DNA of 64,000 nucleotides. Origin: Salipiger aestuarii (GTDB lineage: Bacteria > Pseudomonadota > Alphaproteobacteria > Rhodobacterales > Rhodobacteraceae). Positions 14,959 to 23,286 of the stretch are shown piece after piece. Each line of letters opens with the position of its first letter. The stretch's first letter is position 1. The notes under the pieces are model-generated. The model was not told the DNA's origin. It did no database searches and worked only from the letters and a program-made list of their open reading frames with translations. The stretch covers positions 1 through 64,000 of the forward strand of contig NZ_QLMG01000012.1 in NCBI RefSeq assembly GCF_003259905.1, given 5' to 3'. The position numbers were made by a program, and so were the translations under genes.

Positions 14959-16416
14959 TCAGCTGAACGGATACTGTTGTTTGGGCGATTCAATTGTCAG
15001 CCACTTCAGTTCCGTGAATTCTTCGATCATCGCGCGGCCATCGAAACGGCCCCAGCCGCTATTGCGCGTTCCGCCGTAAGGTGCCTGCGGTTCGTTTGCG
15101 ACGGTCGCGCCGTTGACGTGCACCGAACCGGTTTGGATCCGCATAGCAACGTCGAGGGTCGCGGTGATATCGGTCCCGTGGACCGCCGCCGAAAGACCGT
15201 AGTTGGGATCGTTGGCCACCTTCACGGCTTCATCATTGTCTTTCACGCGAATGACCTGAAGGACCGGGCCAAAGGATTCCTCGCTGTAGATCTCCATGTC
15301 CGGTGTGACATGGTCCAGGATTGTCGCGGGAATGAGTGTGGTCGCAGCCCGGTCACCGGCTTTGATCTTGGCACCCTTTGCGATGGCATCGTCAAGCAGG
15401 GCGTTGATGCGATCCGAGGCGCCCTGACTAATCACGGGGCCGAGTGCGCAGGAAGATTGCGCGCGCTGGTCGCCAGTCTCAAGTTGCGACGCGCGGGCAG
15501 CAAGCTTGGCGACAAAATCATCCGCGATCGCCTCGTGCACGATGGCGCGTTCGGTGCTCATGCAGATTTGTCCCTGATACAGGAAGCCACCGAAAACCGC
15601 TGCGGTTACCGCTGCGTCGACATCGGCATCGGCCAGAACGATCAGTGGAGACTTGTCGCCGAGTTCCAGAATGCTGCGCTTGAGATGCTTGCCGCAACTG
15701 GCGGCGATGATCCTTCCGACGCGTGTCGATCCGGTGAAATTCACCCGACGCACGCGCGGGTCGGCGATCATCGCCTCGACCAGTTCAGGCGCTTCCTCGG
15801 GCCGGTTGACGATCATGTTGACCGAGCCTGCCGGGAAACCGGCGGCATGCACCGCTTCGGCAATCAGCGAATGGACCCGCGGCGATGTCTCCGAGGCGCG
15901 GAAAACCACTGTGTTGCCGCAGACGAGCGGATATGCGATCGCGCGGGCTGCCAGAACGATCGGTCCGTTCCAAGGCACAATCGACAGGATCACGCCAACC
16001 GGCTGCCGGACGGTCATGGACATCGTGCCGGGTTTGTCGGACGGAATGGTCTCCCCCTGAAGCTGTGTTGCCATCGAAGCGGCTTCGCGGAAGACGTTGG
16101 CGGCGGACATGACATTGAAACGTGCCCAGAGTTCGCCGGAACCGACTTCGTCCTTCATTGCTGCCACAAAGTCGTCGCCGCGTTTCTCAATCTCGTCGGC
16201 CGCCCGCAACAGGAGCCCGCGGCGCTCGCTGGGCCCGGATTTTGACCACGTTTGGAACGTACGATCCGCCGAGGCGATTGCGGCGTCCACATCCTCAAGC
16301 GTCGCGGCAGCGTACCGTGTTACCATTACCCCGTCTGCGGGAGACGCCCGCTCAAACGTGCGGTCCCCGCTAGCCGGTGTTTCTTTGCCGTCGATCTGCA
16401 GCAACACATCTTTCAT
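14959..16416 (-). CDS. Salicylaldehyde dehydrogenase-like aldehyde dehydrogenase (NahF type)
   Basis: A 485-residue NAD(P)-dependent aldehyde dehydrogenase. The oxyanion Asn150 is in IVPWNGP, the general base Glu251 in ILELGDKSP and the nucleophile Cys285 in QGQICMSTERAIV. The QGQICMSTER context and the C-terminal PYGGTRNSGWGRFDG are typical of salicylaldehyde and vanillin dehydrogenase subfamilies. It would oxidise the aldehyde released by the hydratase-aldolase to salicylate or a homologue. I chose ATG 16416 because GGGAGG lies just upstream; the frame stays open for 12 more codons without support. Substrate range in this family is broad. Confidence 0.88.
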   Translation of the reverse strand: MKDVLLQIDGKETPASGDRTFERASPADGVMVTRYAAATLEDVDAAIASADRTFQTWSKSGPSERRGLLLRAADEIEKRGDDFVAAMKDEVGSGELWARFNVMSAANVFREAASMATQLQGETIPSDKPGTMSMTVRQPVGVILSIVPWNGPIVLAARAIAYPLVCGNTVVFRASETSPRVHSLIAEAVHAAGFPAGSVNMIVNRPEEAPELVEAMIADPRVRRVNFTGSTRVGRIIAASCGKHLKRSILELGDKSPLIVLADADVDAAVTAAVFGGFLYQGQICMSTERAIVHEAIADDFVAKLAARASQLETGDQRAQSSCALGPVISQGASDRINALLDDAIAKGAKIKAGDRAATTLIPATILDHVTPDMEIYSEESFGPVLQVIRVKDNDEAVKVANDPNYGLSAAVHGTDITATLDVAMRIQTGSVHVNGATVANEPQAPYGGTRNSGWGRFDGRAMIEEFTELKWLTIESPKQQYPFS

Positions 16417-16504
16417 AGTAACCTCCCTTTTGTTTTGTTTTTGCGCGAACACCTAATCCCCGTCCCAGGTGTCCGGCATTTATCAGCGGGCAGCGCCCCG
16501 GAGC

Positions 16505-17338
16505 TCAGATTGCTCCAAACTTTTCCACCAGTTCCGCGCCCATATTGGGCGACATGAAGCCGCGCATCCCAATCCCGCCGTCGAAGTTCAGGACCGCGCC
16601 TGTGGCTGGGCCATTGTCGTTGCGGTCCGCAAAGAAGACATAGGCGCCGGCGTATTCATCTGCATAAAACGCTTTTTCCAGGGGCAGGATCTGTTTCATC
16701 AAATCATCGAGAGGCAAGTCGGAAAAGCTGTTGTTCTCCTGGGACAGGCTGGCAAGTCCTGCCAGATTCGATCCGCCAATGCCGCCGGGTGCGACACCGT
16801 TTACCCGAATATGTGGGGCCCATTCATGTGCCATTTGCTTGATCATGCCGATGACGCCGTGCTTGGCAGCGGTGTAGATAACCCCGCCCCCGCCAGGATA
16901 TAATCCGGCGTTCGAAACGGTGAAAATCGCGTTGCCTTTGCTCTTGTAGAGTTCGGGCAATGCAGCTTTGGCGGCGAGAATATAACCATTGAGGTTAATT
17001 CCGATCAGCTCATTGATCGCGTCCGAAATCCGGTCGTCGTCGGCGCTTGCAAGCGTCGCGTTATAATCCCAGACGCCAGCGTTGCCGATAAGCGTATCGA
17101 GTTTTCCAAACGCTTTCACACATTCGGCAACAGCATTCTTGTTGTCGTCCATGCTGCGAACATCGCCTGCGACGCCGACCACGGCTCCTTGATGGGCCGA
17201 AACCACCTCTTCGATACGCTCGGGCGAGCGATCAAGTATCGCGACACGCGCTCCCTCTTTCACGAACCGTTCGACGATCGCCTTGCCAAGTCCCGAACCC
17301 CCGCCGGTCACAAGTGCGACCTGATCCTTCATACGCAT
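16505..17338 (-). CDS. cis-Dihydrodiol dehydrogenase (SDR, BphB/NahB-like)
   Basis: A 277-residue short-chain dehydrogenase that oxidises the cis-dihydrodiol made by the ring-hydroxylating dioxygenase to the catecholic diol, reducing NAD+. The cofactor motif is TGGGSGLG (11-18), followed by NAG (86-88) and the catalytic Ser142, Tyr155 and Lys159 (SNAG...YTAAKHG). The sequence APGGIGGSNLAGL and the C-terminal extension ending after GFMSPNMG are typical of the BphB/NahB/TodD subgroup rather than FabG. It starts three bases after the stop of the Rieske ferredoxin gene. Confidence 0.92.
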   Translation of the reverse strand: MRMKDQVALVTGGGSGLGKAIVERFVKEGARVAILDRSPERIEEVVSAHQGAVVGVAGDVRSMDDNKNAVAECVKAFGKLDTLIGNAGVWDYNATLASADDDRISDAINELIGINLNGYILAAKAALPELYKSKGNAIFTVSNAGLYPGGGGVIYTAAKHGVIGMIKQMAHEWAPHIRVNGVAPGGIGGSNLAGLASLSQENNSFSDLPLDDLMKQILPLEKAFYADEYAGAYVFFADRNDNGPATGAVLNFDGGIGMRGFMSPNMGAELVEKFGAI

Positions 17339-17341
17339 GGT

Positions 17342-17674
17342 TTATCCCCTCCCCATCATTTCTTCTTCTTGATATTCTACATAGACGTGGCCATCTTCTA
17401 CTTTGACGGGAAAAACCTTCAGCGCCTCGCAAGCGGGGAGTGCCGTGACCTCACCGTTGCGAACGTCGAATTTCGCCATGTGCAAAGAGCACTCGACGAT
17501 ATGACCGTCGAGATAGCCGTCGCATAAAGACCAGGTGTCGTGCGTACAGGTGTCTTGAACGGCGTACACCGTCCCGGACACCTGACATACCAAGATCGGC
17601 TCCGAGCAGCCGGTGTATTGGACCATTTCTCCCTCTGGCACTTCTGCCAGAGGGAACGTTTTGTGCCATGCCAT
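17342..17674 (-). CDS. Rieske-type ferredoxin of the ring-hydroxylating dioxygenase
   Basis: A 110-residue soluble Rieske ferredoxin that carries electrons from the FAD reductase to the terminal oxygenase. The 2Fe-2S ligands are Cys43 and His45 (CTHDTW) and Cys62 and His65 (CSLHMAKF), with the spacing of BphA3/NahAb-type proteins. It lies directly downstream of the oxygenase small subunit gene, the normal order for biphenyl- and toluene-type systems. The acidic C-terminus is unremarkable. Confidence 0.94.
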   Translation of the reverse strand: MAWHKTFPLAEVPEGEMVQYTGCSEPILVCQVSGTVYAVQDTCTHDTWSLCDGYLDGHIVECSLHMAKFDVRNGEVTALPACEALKVFPVKVEDGHVYVEYQEEEMMGRG

Positions 17675-17690
17675 TTATTTACCTTTCAGC

Positions 17691-18251
17691 TCAGAAAAAG
17701 AAGCTGATGTTATTCGACAGCACGGTGCTTTGATCCAGCAGAATCTTGCGCTTCACAACTTCGAACCCGCGCTCGTCGTCCACCCGGCGGATCTTGTCCT
17801 GACGCTCTGCCGAGAAAATATCAGCCTGGCGCTCCTGACGGTTGCGGTAGGTGATTACCGACGTGCTCACGTCGTATTCGCCTTCTTCCGCACCTTTCCA
17901 GATCAGGACGTTGCTGACGATATGCCGCAACCGGGACGCGGGGTTCTCAGACCAACCCACATCCGACATGATTTTGCGGATACGTCCCTCAAGCATGTTC
18001 CAGTCGTCGAAGAAATGGGCGTAACCGTGTTCGTCGGTGTATTCCTTTTCCGCTTCACGCATGATTCTGGTCGTGCGAAGCGGCGCCCAATATTCGATCT
18101 CCTTCGACATCAGGGTGAACCAGGTTTCCCAACGCCGGTCTCCCATCAGCTTTGCTTCCCAGAAGTAAAACTGTTCGATTTCTTGTTGAAGTTCGACCGG
18201 CACCGGCGCGGGCTTCACCGAGAAGTTGCTCTTGGTAACGATATCAAGCAT
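17691..18251 (-). CDS. Ring-hydroxylating dioxygenase, small (beta) subunit
   Basis: A 186-residue cone-fold beta subunit of a Rieske aromatic dioxygenase. QEIEQFYFWEAKLMGDRRWE, YAHFFDDWNMLEGRIRKI and ENPASRLRHIVSNVLI are family-typical stretches. It has a structural and partly specificity-determining role in the alpha3beta3 oxygenase. The frame is open for 11 more codons upstream, but the ATG at 18251 is preceded by GGGAGGAAACC and matches the usual N-terminus. It pairs with the large subunit 60 bases upstream. The NxxxxFFF tail resembles the hydrophobic C-termini of BphA2 proteins. Confidence 0.93.
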   Translation of the reverse strand: MLDIVTKSNFSVKPAPVPVELQQEIEQFYFWEAKLMGDRRWETWFTLMSKEIEYWAPLRTTRIMREAEKEYTDEHGYAHFFDDWNMLEGRIRKIMSDVGWSENPASRLRHIVSNVLIWKGAEEGEYDVSTSVITYRNRQERQADIFSAERQDKIRRVDDERGFEVVKRKILLDQSTVLSNNISFFF

Positions 18252-18311
18252 GGTTTCCTCCCTATAGCTTGCCGACAGGCCCATCTTTGGGCCTGCCGTT
18301 CGCTTTTAATG

Positions 18312-19667
18312 TCACTCAGCTGCTTTCAAAGTGGCCACAGAATCGAGAGCCGACCAATCCGAGGTCGTCAACATCCGCGCCCAATGAGCGTAGATATTCC
18401 GCGCGGCTTCCTCGCCATATGTGTTGGCGAAGCTCTTTCCGGGGTAGCCGGGTTCCGCATCGCGTACCGTATGATCCGACATCTGGATGTTGAACTTTTG
18501 CTGTTTGGCGACATGACCGCGCAGGACGTGCTGGATGTCATTCCAGTTCTCGCCGTCATCCTGTTCGAACACACCGCCGGCCGAGAAGGTCCGAACGTTG
18601 TGACGGGCCCATTCCTGCTTGATGGCGTCGGGCGCCTTTTTGTCAACAATCGTAAAGGACCAGATCTCCATCTCGTGGGGGCCCCTCGGCTGCCACATGC
18701 GCACCGTGTTGATCCCGGTCAGGAACGACAGGTTCGGGAAGACATTCATGTGACACAGATTGATGTCGGCTCGCTCTTTGCCAACACGCTCCACGGCTTC
18801 CGGGTAGCTCGTCTGTGTGAGATACTCGGTGACGGCGGGTCCGACGATGACCTGATAGAACATCGGGTTGCGCAGGAAAAGCCCGCACGCATGGCCATTG
18901 CCGATATACACATTCAAGCCGTCAGTCGGCGGCTGCATCTTGGTCAAGTCGGTGCCGGCCGGCGCCCCTGCCATGATGCCCGAAATGTGCGACGTGGTGC
19001 CGGCGTGATAGGCATCGCTGCCGAACTGCTCTGCCGCGAATTTCCAGTTGGCAGGGATGACCCACTTCTGGATACCCTCGATCACCTCCGTTCCGCCTTC
19101 AACACGATCCAGCATGGTGTCCATGTAGAACTTGGCGTCGCCGAGATAGGTATCGAGATCGGGTGCGCTCTCATCCCAGTTGGCAAAGATAAGGCCCTTG
19201 TAGGTCTCGACCCGTGCCTGTTTCGGACCCCATTCATCCTTTTTCAGGGCGTCGTTGAAGGCCGCTGTCTCCATCGGCACACTGACGAGATTTCCCGCCG
19301 AGTCATACGCCCACCCGTGATAAGGGCAAGTGAACGCACGCGCGTTACCGGCGTCGACACGGCAGATGCGCATGCCACGATGCCGGCACTGGTTGAGGAA
19401 AACGCGGATCGAATTGTCTTTTTGCCTCACGACAACGACAGGGTCTTCACCAATGTATGCCGATTGAAAATCGCCGTAATTCGGAAGCTGCGACTCGTGT
19501 CCGACGCAAATCCAGGTACGAGCAAAAATCTTCTCAAGCTCAAGCTGATACAGCTCTTCGCTGGTGTAGATCTCGGGGCTGTATTTTCCGGTTTTGGTGT
19601 CGACGAGGTTTTTGATGTCCTCGTCGGTATACGTCTTGCTCGAAGCCGTATGGGGCGCGTTTGTCAT
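18312..19667 (-). CDS. Ring-hydroxylating dioxygenase, large (alpha) subunit, biphenyl/toluene type
   Basis: The 451-residue catalytic subunit that inserts both atoms of O2 into an arene to give a cis-dihydrodiol. The Rieske cluster ligands are Cys94/His96 (NQCRHRG) and Cys114/His117 (TCPYHGWAYD). The mononuclear iron site is His221, His227 and an Asp at about 370-371 (FEQDDGENW), with the electron-bridging Asp218 in QFGSDAYHAGTTSH. Stretches such as IYTSEELYQLELEKIFARTW, EDPVVVVRQKD and KWVIPANWKFAAEQF place it with BphA1/TodC1 and Cycloclasticus-type PAH oxygenases rather than NahAc. Mixed with naphthalene-type downstream enzymes, it probably attacks a PAH or biaryl. Exact substrate not determinable. 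Confidence 0.93.
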   Translation of the reverse strand: MTNAPHTASSKTYTDEDIKNLVDTKTGKYSPEIYTSEELYQLELEKIFARTWICVGHESQLPNYGDFQSAYIGEDPVVVVRQKDNSIRVFLNQCRHRGMRICRVDAGNARAFTCPYHGWAYDSAGNLVSVPMETAAFNDALKKDEWGPKQARVETYKGLIFANWDESAPDLDTYLGDAKFYMDTMLDRVEGGTEVIEGIQKWVIPANWKFAAEQFGSDAYHAGTTSHISGIMAGAPAGTDLTKMQPPTDGLNVYIGNGHACGLFLRNPMFYQVIVGPAVTEYLTQTSYPEAVERVGKERADINLCHMNVFPNLSFLTGINTVRMWQPRGPHEMEIWSFTIVDKKAPDAIKQEWARHNVRTFSAGGVFEQDDGENWNDIQHVLRGHVAKQQKFNIQMSDHTVRDAEPGYPGKSFANTYGEEAARNIYAHWARMLTTSDWSALDSVATLKAAE

Positions 19668-19775
19668 GTCTTTCCTCCCTTGGTGATAACTTTGTGATCC
19701 GCCCCTCCAACAAGACGGATATGTGACCTACGATCTAGTATACATGTGGATGCGTCCCGCATCTCGATGAAGCGA

Positions 19776-20828
19776 TCATTTCTGATTTCCGCGATCCTCC
19801 CTCCACAGACCAAGCTTTTCTTGTGCCACACGATCGGAGTAGGTGAAGAACACCGCTTCTCCGTCGGGCATGTGTTTGATCCATTTCCAGCTCGGCGCGA
19901 CAAAGACGTCCTTGGGACCCCATTCCAGCACTTCGTCGCCGATCTGCGACTTGCCCTGACCTTCCATCACGACAAACACGGTTGCGTCCGTCGAGCGGTA
20001 GGGCGCGGTTTCGAACCCCTTCGGCAGAAGCTGGAGACCGGGGGCGATTGTCGGCATGGCCCATCCGCCGTCCAGCGGGTTCACATAGCGCATGCGAAAT
20101 CCGTGGCAGCGGTCGGCATCTTCGGCCGACTTCAGCTTTTCTAGGGCCTCGCGCGAGCGATCATAGGGGTAGTTGAAGATCGGGGATGCCAAGCCCTTAC
20201 GCTCATAGTCATAAGGCAGCATGTTCGCGGCGAAACGCGCGGTGCTGTCGCCGAGTGGGCGCGTGATGGGCTGCTCGTCTTCGCCATGCTCTTCGGCGAA
20301 CGACGCGTCGAACAGTGACACCACCGCTATATCGAGACCATCAAGCCAGATCATCGGCTCATCGGAACTGTTGCCATGGTCATGCCAGCCCCAAGGCGGC
20401 GTGATGACGAAGTCACCGAAAGACATCATGGTGCGCTCGCCGTTCACGGCGGTGTGCGCCCCCTCACCGTCAAGCACCAGGCGAAGTGCCGACTGGCTGT
20501 GCCGGTGGGCCGGGGCGACTTCTCCGGGCATGACGATCTGAAGGCCGGCGTAGAGTGACGTGGTGATCCGTGATTGACCACGCAGGCCGGGGTTTTCCAG
20601 GACAAGCACGCGCCTCTCAGCTTCTTTCGCCGTGATCAGCCCGCCCGCTTCCAGCAGATAGTCCTTTGCAACCTGGAACCGCCAGACATGGGGAACGCAG
20701 TCGCTCTTCGGCTCGGGTGTAATGATGCTATTCAACACAGCCCAGAGCGGGGTGTAGGAATTGCTGTCGATCTTCTCGTAGAACGCTTTGCGTTCCGCCG
20801 TTTCTTCGGGTGCCTCTGTCAGCGACAT
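19776..20828 (-). CDS. Gentisate 1,2-dioxygenase
   Basis: A 350-residue bicupin that opens the ring of gentisate between C1 and C2 to give maleylpyruvate. The N-terminal cupin shows the iron ligands His108 and His110 (APAHRHSQSALR) and His149 (PPWGWHDHGN), flanked by FVITPPWG. The second, degenerate cupin covers FVVMEGQGKSQIGDEVLEW. The length and the RxxSxxxLR segment match bacterial gentisate dioxygenases such as NagI. The start is set by AAGGAGG upstream of the ATG. It makes gentisate the central intermediate of the island, with the isomerase and hydrolase at 9205-10556 as the next two steps. Confidence 0.93.
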   Translation of the reverse strand: MSLTEAPEETAERKAFYEKIDSNSYTPLWAVLNSIITPEPKSDCVPHVWRFQVAKDYLLEAGGLITAKEAERRVLVLENPGLRGQSRITTSLYAGLQIVMPGEVAPAHRHSQSALRLVLDGEGAHTAVNGERTMMSFGDFVITPPWGWHDHGNSSDEPMIWLDGLDIAVVSLFDASFAEEHGEDEQPITRPLGDSTARFAANMLPYDYERKGLASPIFNYPYDRSREALEKLKSAEDADRCHGFRMRYVNPLDGGWAMPTIAPGLQLLPKGFETAPYRSTDATVFVVMEGQGKSQIGDEVLEWGPKDVFVAPSWKWIKHMPDGEAVFFTYSDRVAQEKLGLWREDRGNQK

Positions 20829-20864
20829 TGGAGCCTCCTTCTTAGCCTAAAAGCGCAAGCCGCC

Positions 20865-21188
20865 TCAGAACTGAAATTCCGGTGTCGTCAACTCAATCCC
20901 CGAGATTTTGGGGCTCAGCTTTATCTGACATGACAGACGACTGTTCTCCTGCCTGTTGGCGGCGAATTCGAGCATCGAAAGCTCGTTATCCGACGGCGGA
21001 TCAAGCTCGTTGATCCACTCTTCGCCCACATAAACGTGACAGGTTGCACAGGCGCATGCCCCGCCGCACTCGGCATCGATTCCGGGCACGCCGTTATTCG
21101 AGGCGACCTCCATTGCCGAAGAGCCTTCCTGGCCATCAATCTCCCGACGTGTCCCGTCGTATTCGATGAATGCTACAGATACAGTCAT
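20865..21188 (-). CDS. 2Fe-2S ferredoxin, adrenodoxin/putidaredoxin type
   Basis: A 107-residue electron carrier, the first gene of the minus-strand operon. The cluster ligands are Cys41, Cys47, Cys50 and Cys87 (spacing x5, x2, x36), as in putidaredoxin and adrenodoxin. The segment LDPPSDNELSMLEFA is the acidic recognition helix that usually docks on P450 and reductase. It most likely serves the P450 encoded lower in the operon, since the oxygenase has its own Rieske ferredoxin. The ATG at 21188 follows GGAGG by five bases; a GTG two codons earlier lies inside the ribosome-binding site. Confidence 0.92.
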   Translation of the reverse strand: MTVSVAFIEYDGTRREIDGQEGSSAMEVASNNGVPGIDAECGGACACATCHVYVGEEWINELDPPSDNELSMLEFAANRQENSRLSCQIKLSPKISGIELTTPEFQF

Positions 21189-21220
21189 ATCCACCTCCCT
21201 TTCCTCTCAGCCATGAGTGA

Positions 21221-21236
21221 TGCCCAAGCTTGGGCA
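21221..21236. promoter_or_regulatory. 16-bp perfect palindrome ahead of the ferredoxin operon
   Basis: TGCCCAAGCTTGGGCA reads the same on both strands and lies 33-48 bases upstream of the ferredoxin start codon. It could be an operator or a leader hairpin. No similar sequence was noticed at the other aromatic operon. Confidence 0.5.
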
Positions 21237-21269
21237 GAACCCTCACGGCACCAATTCACTGCATATTTC

Positions 21270-21293
21270 CTTCAGGTATCGGAGTACCTGAAG
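21270..21293. promoter_or_regulatory. Inverted repeat CTTCAGGTA-N6-TACCTGAAG
   Basis: Perfect 9-base arms separated by TCGGAG, between the candidate promoter and the ferredoxin start. The size and spacing suit a dimeric helix-turn-helix regulator. Confidence 0.55.
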
Positions 21294-21307
21294 CCCCCTG
21301 GTTCGAA

Positions 21308-21318
21308 TTAGTATGCAT
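21308..21318. promoter_or_regulatory. TTAGTATGCAT element shared with the other aromatic operon
   Basis: It matches the TTAGTAAGCAT at 767-777 with one mismatch and sits a similar distance from its operon start. TTAGT also pairs with ACTAA ten bases further on (21323-21327). Weak evidence on its own, because the element is short. Confidence 0.35.
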
Positions 21319-21562
21319 AGTCACTAAAGTCCGTTGAAACTCTTGTCAAGGCACTTGAACCGGCCCTGTTTTCGCCCGGGCACGCGGCCCGAACCATGAC
21401 GGCGCGGGGCTCTCCTCAGACGGGAGATTTCAGCAGAACGGTGGTCGATCTTTCCCAAAAAGTGATGGTGACTGGCAGCTCCAGCCACGTCGGAATGGAT
21501 CGTATGAACATCCACGAAATGCCGGAATGACGCTGCTCGGCTGCCACCCGGTCTTGCGGGGC

Positions 21563-23275
21563 TTACAGATCGGTAATGGTCCCCTCAGACACCTCTGCGG
21601 CCAGCCCCAGGGTTTCCGAAAGGGTCGGATGCGGATGGATCGTCAGCGCCAGATCTTCGGCATCGGCACCCATTTCGATCGCAAGCACAGCCTCGGCCAG
21701 AAGGTCTCCGGCATTTGGCCCGGTGATCCCGGCGCCGATGATTCGTTTGGTATCGGGGTCGAACAACAGCTTGGTGACCCCCTCATCGCGGCCCAGCGAC
21801 AAAGACCGCCCCGAGGCCGCCCAAGGGAATGCGCCTTTCCGGACCTTCACACCCTTTGACTTCGCTTCGGCCTCGGTCATGCCGACCCAGGCAATTTCCG
21901 GATCGGTATAGGCCACGGACGGGATAACCCGTGCATCGAACACAGATTTTTCGCCGCAGGCCACTTCGGCCGCAACCTTGGCTTCATGCACGGCCTTATG
22001 CGCAAGCATCGGCTGGCCAACCACATCGCCGATGGCAAAGATATGCGGCTGATTGGTGCGCATCTGCGTGTCCACCGGGATAAACCCGCGCTCATCCACG
22101 GTTACGCCTGCCGCGTCGGCAGCCACCAGCGCTCCGTTGGGCTTGCGGCCAACGGCGACAAGAACTTTGTCAAATTCAGCTTCAAAGATGCCGTTCGGTC
22201 CGTCGAATGTGGCCACAAGACCTGCATCAGTGGCCTCGACCTTGGTGACCTTGGTCTTCAGAAGGACGCGTTCATAGCGTTTCTCGATCCGCTTCATCAG
22301 CGGCATTACCAGATCGCGATCCGCTTCGGGGATGATCTGATCCATCAGTTCAACAATGGTGATTTTCGATCCAAGAGCATCATAGACCTGCGCCATTTCG
22401 AGCCCGATGATCCCGCCGCCCACCACCAGCATCCGTTCAGGGATATCGGCAAGCGCCAGCGCCCCGGTGCTGTCGATCACGCGCGAATCGTCGGGCAGGA
22501 ACGGCAGGCGCACGGGTTCCGACCCGCAGGCGATGACCGCATGATCAAAGCTGACGGTCTGCGTGCCCTCGGCAGTCTCTACACGAATGACATTGGGGCC
22601 CGCGAACCGCCCGGTGCCCCTGACGACGGTGACCTTACGCTTGCGCGCCAGACCATTCAGTCCGCCGGTGAGCTTGCCGACCACCCCATCCTTGAAGCTG
22701 CGAACGCCGTCCAGGTCGACCGTCGGGGCGGCGAAACTGACCCCGTGGGCGGATAACGCCTGCGCTTCGTCCATGGCCTTGGCCACATGCAGCAGTGCCT
22801 TGGACGGGATACACCCCACGTTCAGGCAGACGCCCCCCAGCCTGTCCCAGCGTTCGATCAGCGTGACCTTGAGTCCGAGATCGGCGGCGCGGAAGGCGGC
22901 TGTATAGCCACCCGGTCCAGCGCCAAGCACCAGGAATTCCGCGTGGCTGTCTGCGCCGCTGGCAGAGGCGGCGGTCTGCAGGGCCGGCACGGGCTGCCGT
23001 GCGGGCGCAGCCTCGGGGGGCGCTTCTGCGGTCGCTTCGCCTTCGGCCTCAAGCGTCATCACCAGACTGCCCTTGCTGACCGTGTCGCCTTCGGACACAT
23101 GGATAGCGGTGACCTTGCCTGCCGCAGGCGCGGGAATATCCAGCGTCGCCTTGTCGCTTTCCAGCATCAGGATCGGATCATCCTCGGCGACGATATCGCC
23201 CAATGCCACGGTGACTTCGATCACTGGCACATTGGAAAAATCGCCGATATCGGGGATTTGCACATCAATCTTCAT
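21563..23275 (-). CDS. lpdA: Dihydrolipoyl dehydrogenase (E3) with N-terminal lipoyl domain
   Basis: A 570-residue E3 component. Residues 1-80 form a lipoyl domain (lysine in LESDKATLDIPAP), followed by an Ala/Pro-rich linker and the FAD/NAD oxidoreductase domains. The redox-active disulphide is GGVCLNVGCIPSKALL, the NAD motif is VVGGGIIGLEMAQV, and the C-terminal catalytic His-Glu pair is in HPHPTLSE. E3 re-oxidises dihydrolipoamide on the E2 core, passing electrons to NAD+. The lipoyl-domain fusion is typical of pyruvate dehydrogenase-specific E3 proteins in beta- and gammaproteobacteria. It is the last gene of the pdh operon, 11 bases after the E2 gene. Confidence 0.95.
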   Translation of the reverse strand: MKIDVQIPDIGDFSNVPVIEVTVALGDIVAEDDPILMLESDKATLDIPAPAAGKVTAIHVSEGDTVSKGSLVMTLEAEGEATAEAPPEAAPARQPVPALQTAASASGADSHAEFLVLGAGPGGYTAAFRAADLGLKVTLIERWDRLGGVCLNVGCIPSKALLHVAKAMDEAQALSAHGVSFAAPTVDLDGVRSFKDGVVGKLTGGLNGLARKRKVTVVRGTGRFAGPNVIRVETAEGTQTVSFDHAVIACGSEPVRLPFLPDDSRVIDSTGALALADIPERMLVVGGGIIGLEMAQVYDALGSKITIVELMDQIIPEADRDLVMPLMKRIEKRYERVLLKTKVTKVEATDAGLVATFDGPNGIFEAEFDKVLVAVGRKPNGALVAADAAGVTVDERGFIPVDTQMRTNQPHIFAIGDVVGQPMLAHKAVHEAKVAAEVACGEKSVFDARVIPSVAYTDPEIAWVGMTEAEAKSKGVKVRKGAFPWAASGRSLSLGRDEGVTKLLFDPDTKRIIGAGITGPNAGDLLAEAVLAIEMGADAEDLALTIHPHPTLSETLGLAAEVSEGTITDL

Positions 23276-23286
23276 CGCGTTTCCCC

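Larger units (their letters stand above)
21189..21562. other. Control region of the minus-strand aromatic operon
   Basis: No gene is recognised in these 374 bases. On the minus strand there is a consensus TTGACA (complement of 21344-21349), with a weak TAGTGA 17 bases on. Downstream toward the operon are two perfect palindromes (separate entries) and the TTAGTATGCAT element at 21308-21318. The part next to the lpd stop codon shows nothing I can name. Confidence 0.5.

Noticed and set aside
12929-16245. Long plus-strand open frames (429 and 439 residues) opposite the hydrolase, P450 and aldehyde dehydrogenase
   Set aside because: Shadow frames of genes with intact catalytic residues on the minus strand.
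17691-19667. Naming the oxygenase naphthalene dioxygenase (NahAc/NahAd)
   Set aside because: Sequence blocks fit the biphenyl/toluene group better; substrate left open.
17613-19697. 694-residue plus-strand open frame opposite the dioxygenase genes
   Set aside because: Exact antisense of well-supported oxygenase genes; no family motifs and composition typical of a GC-rich shadow frame.
21299-21310. GGTTCGAATTAG resembling a tRNA T-loop, which might mark an attachment site
   Set aside because: No acceptor, anticodon or D-arm can be built around it.
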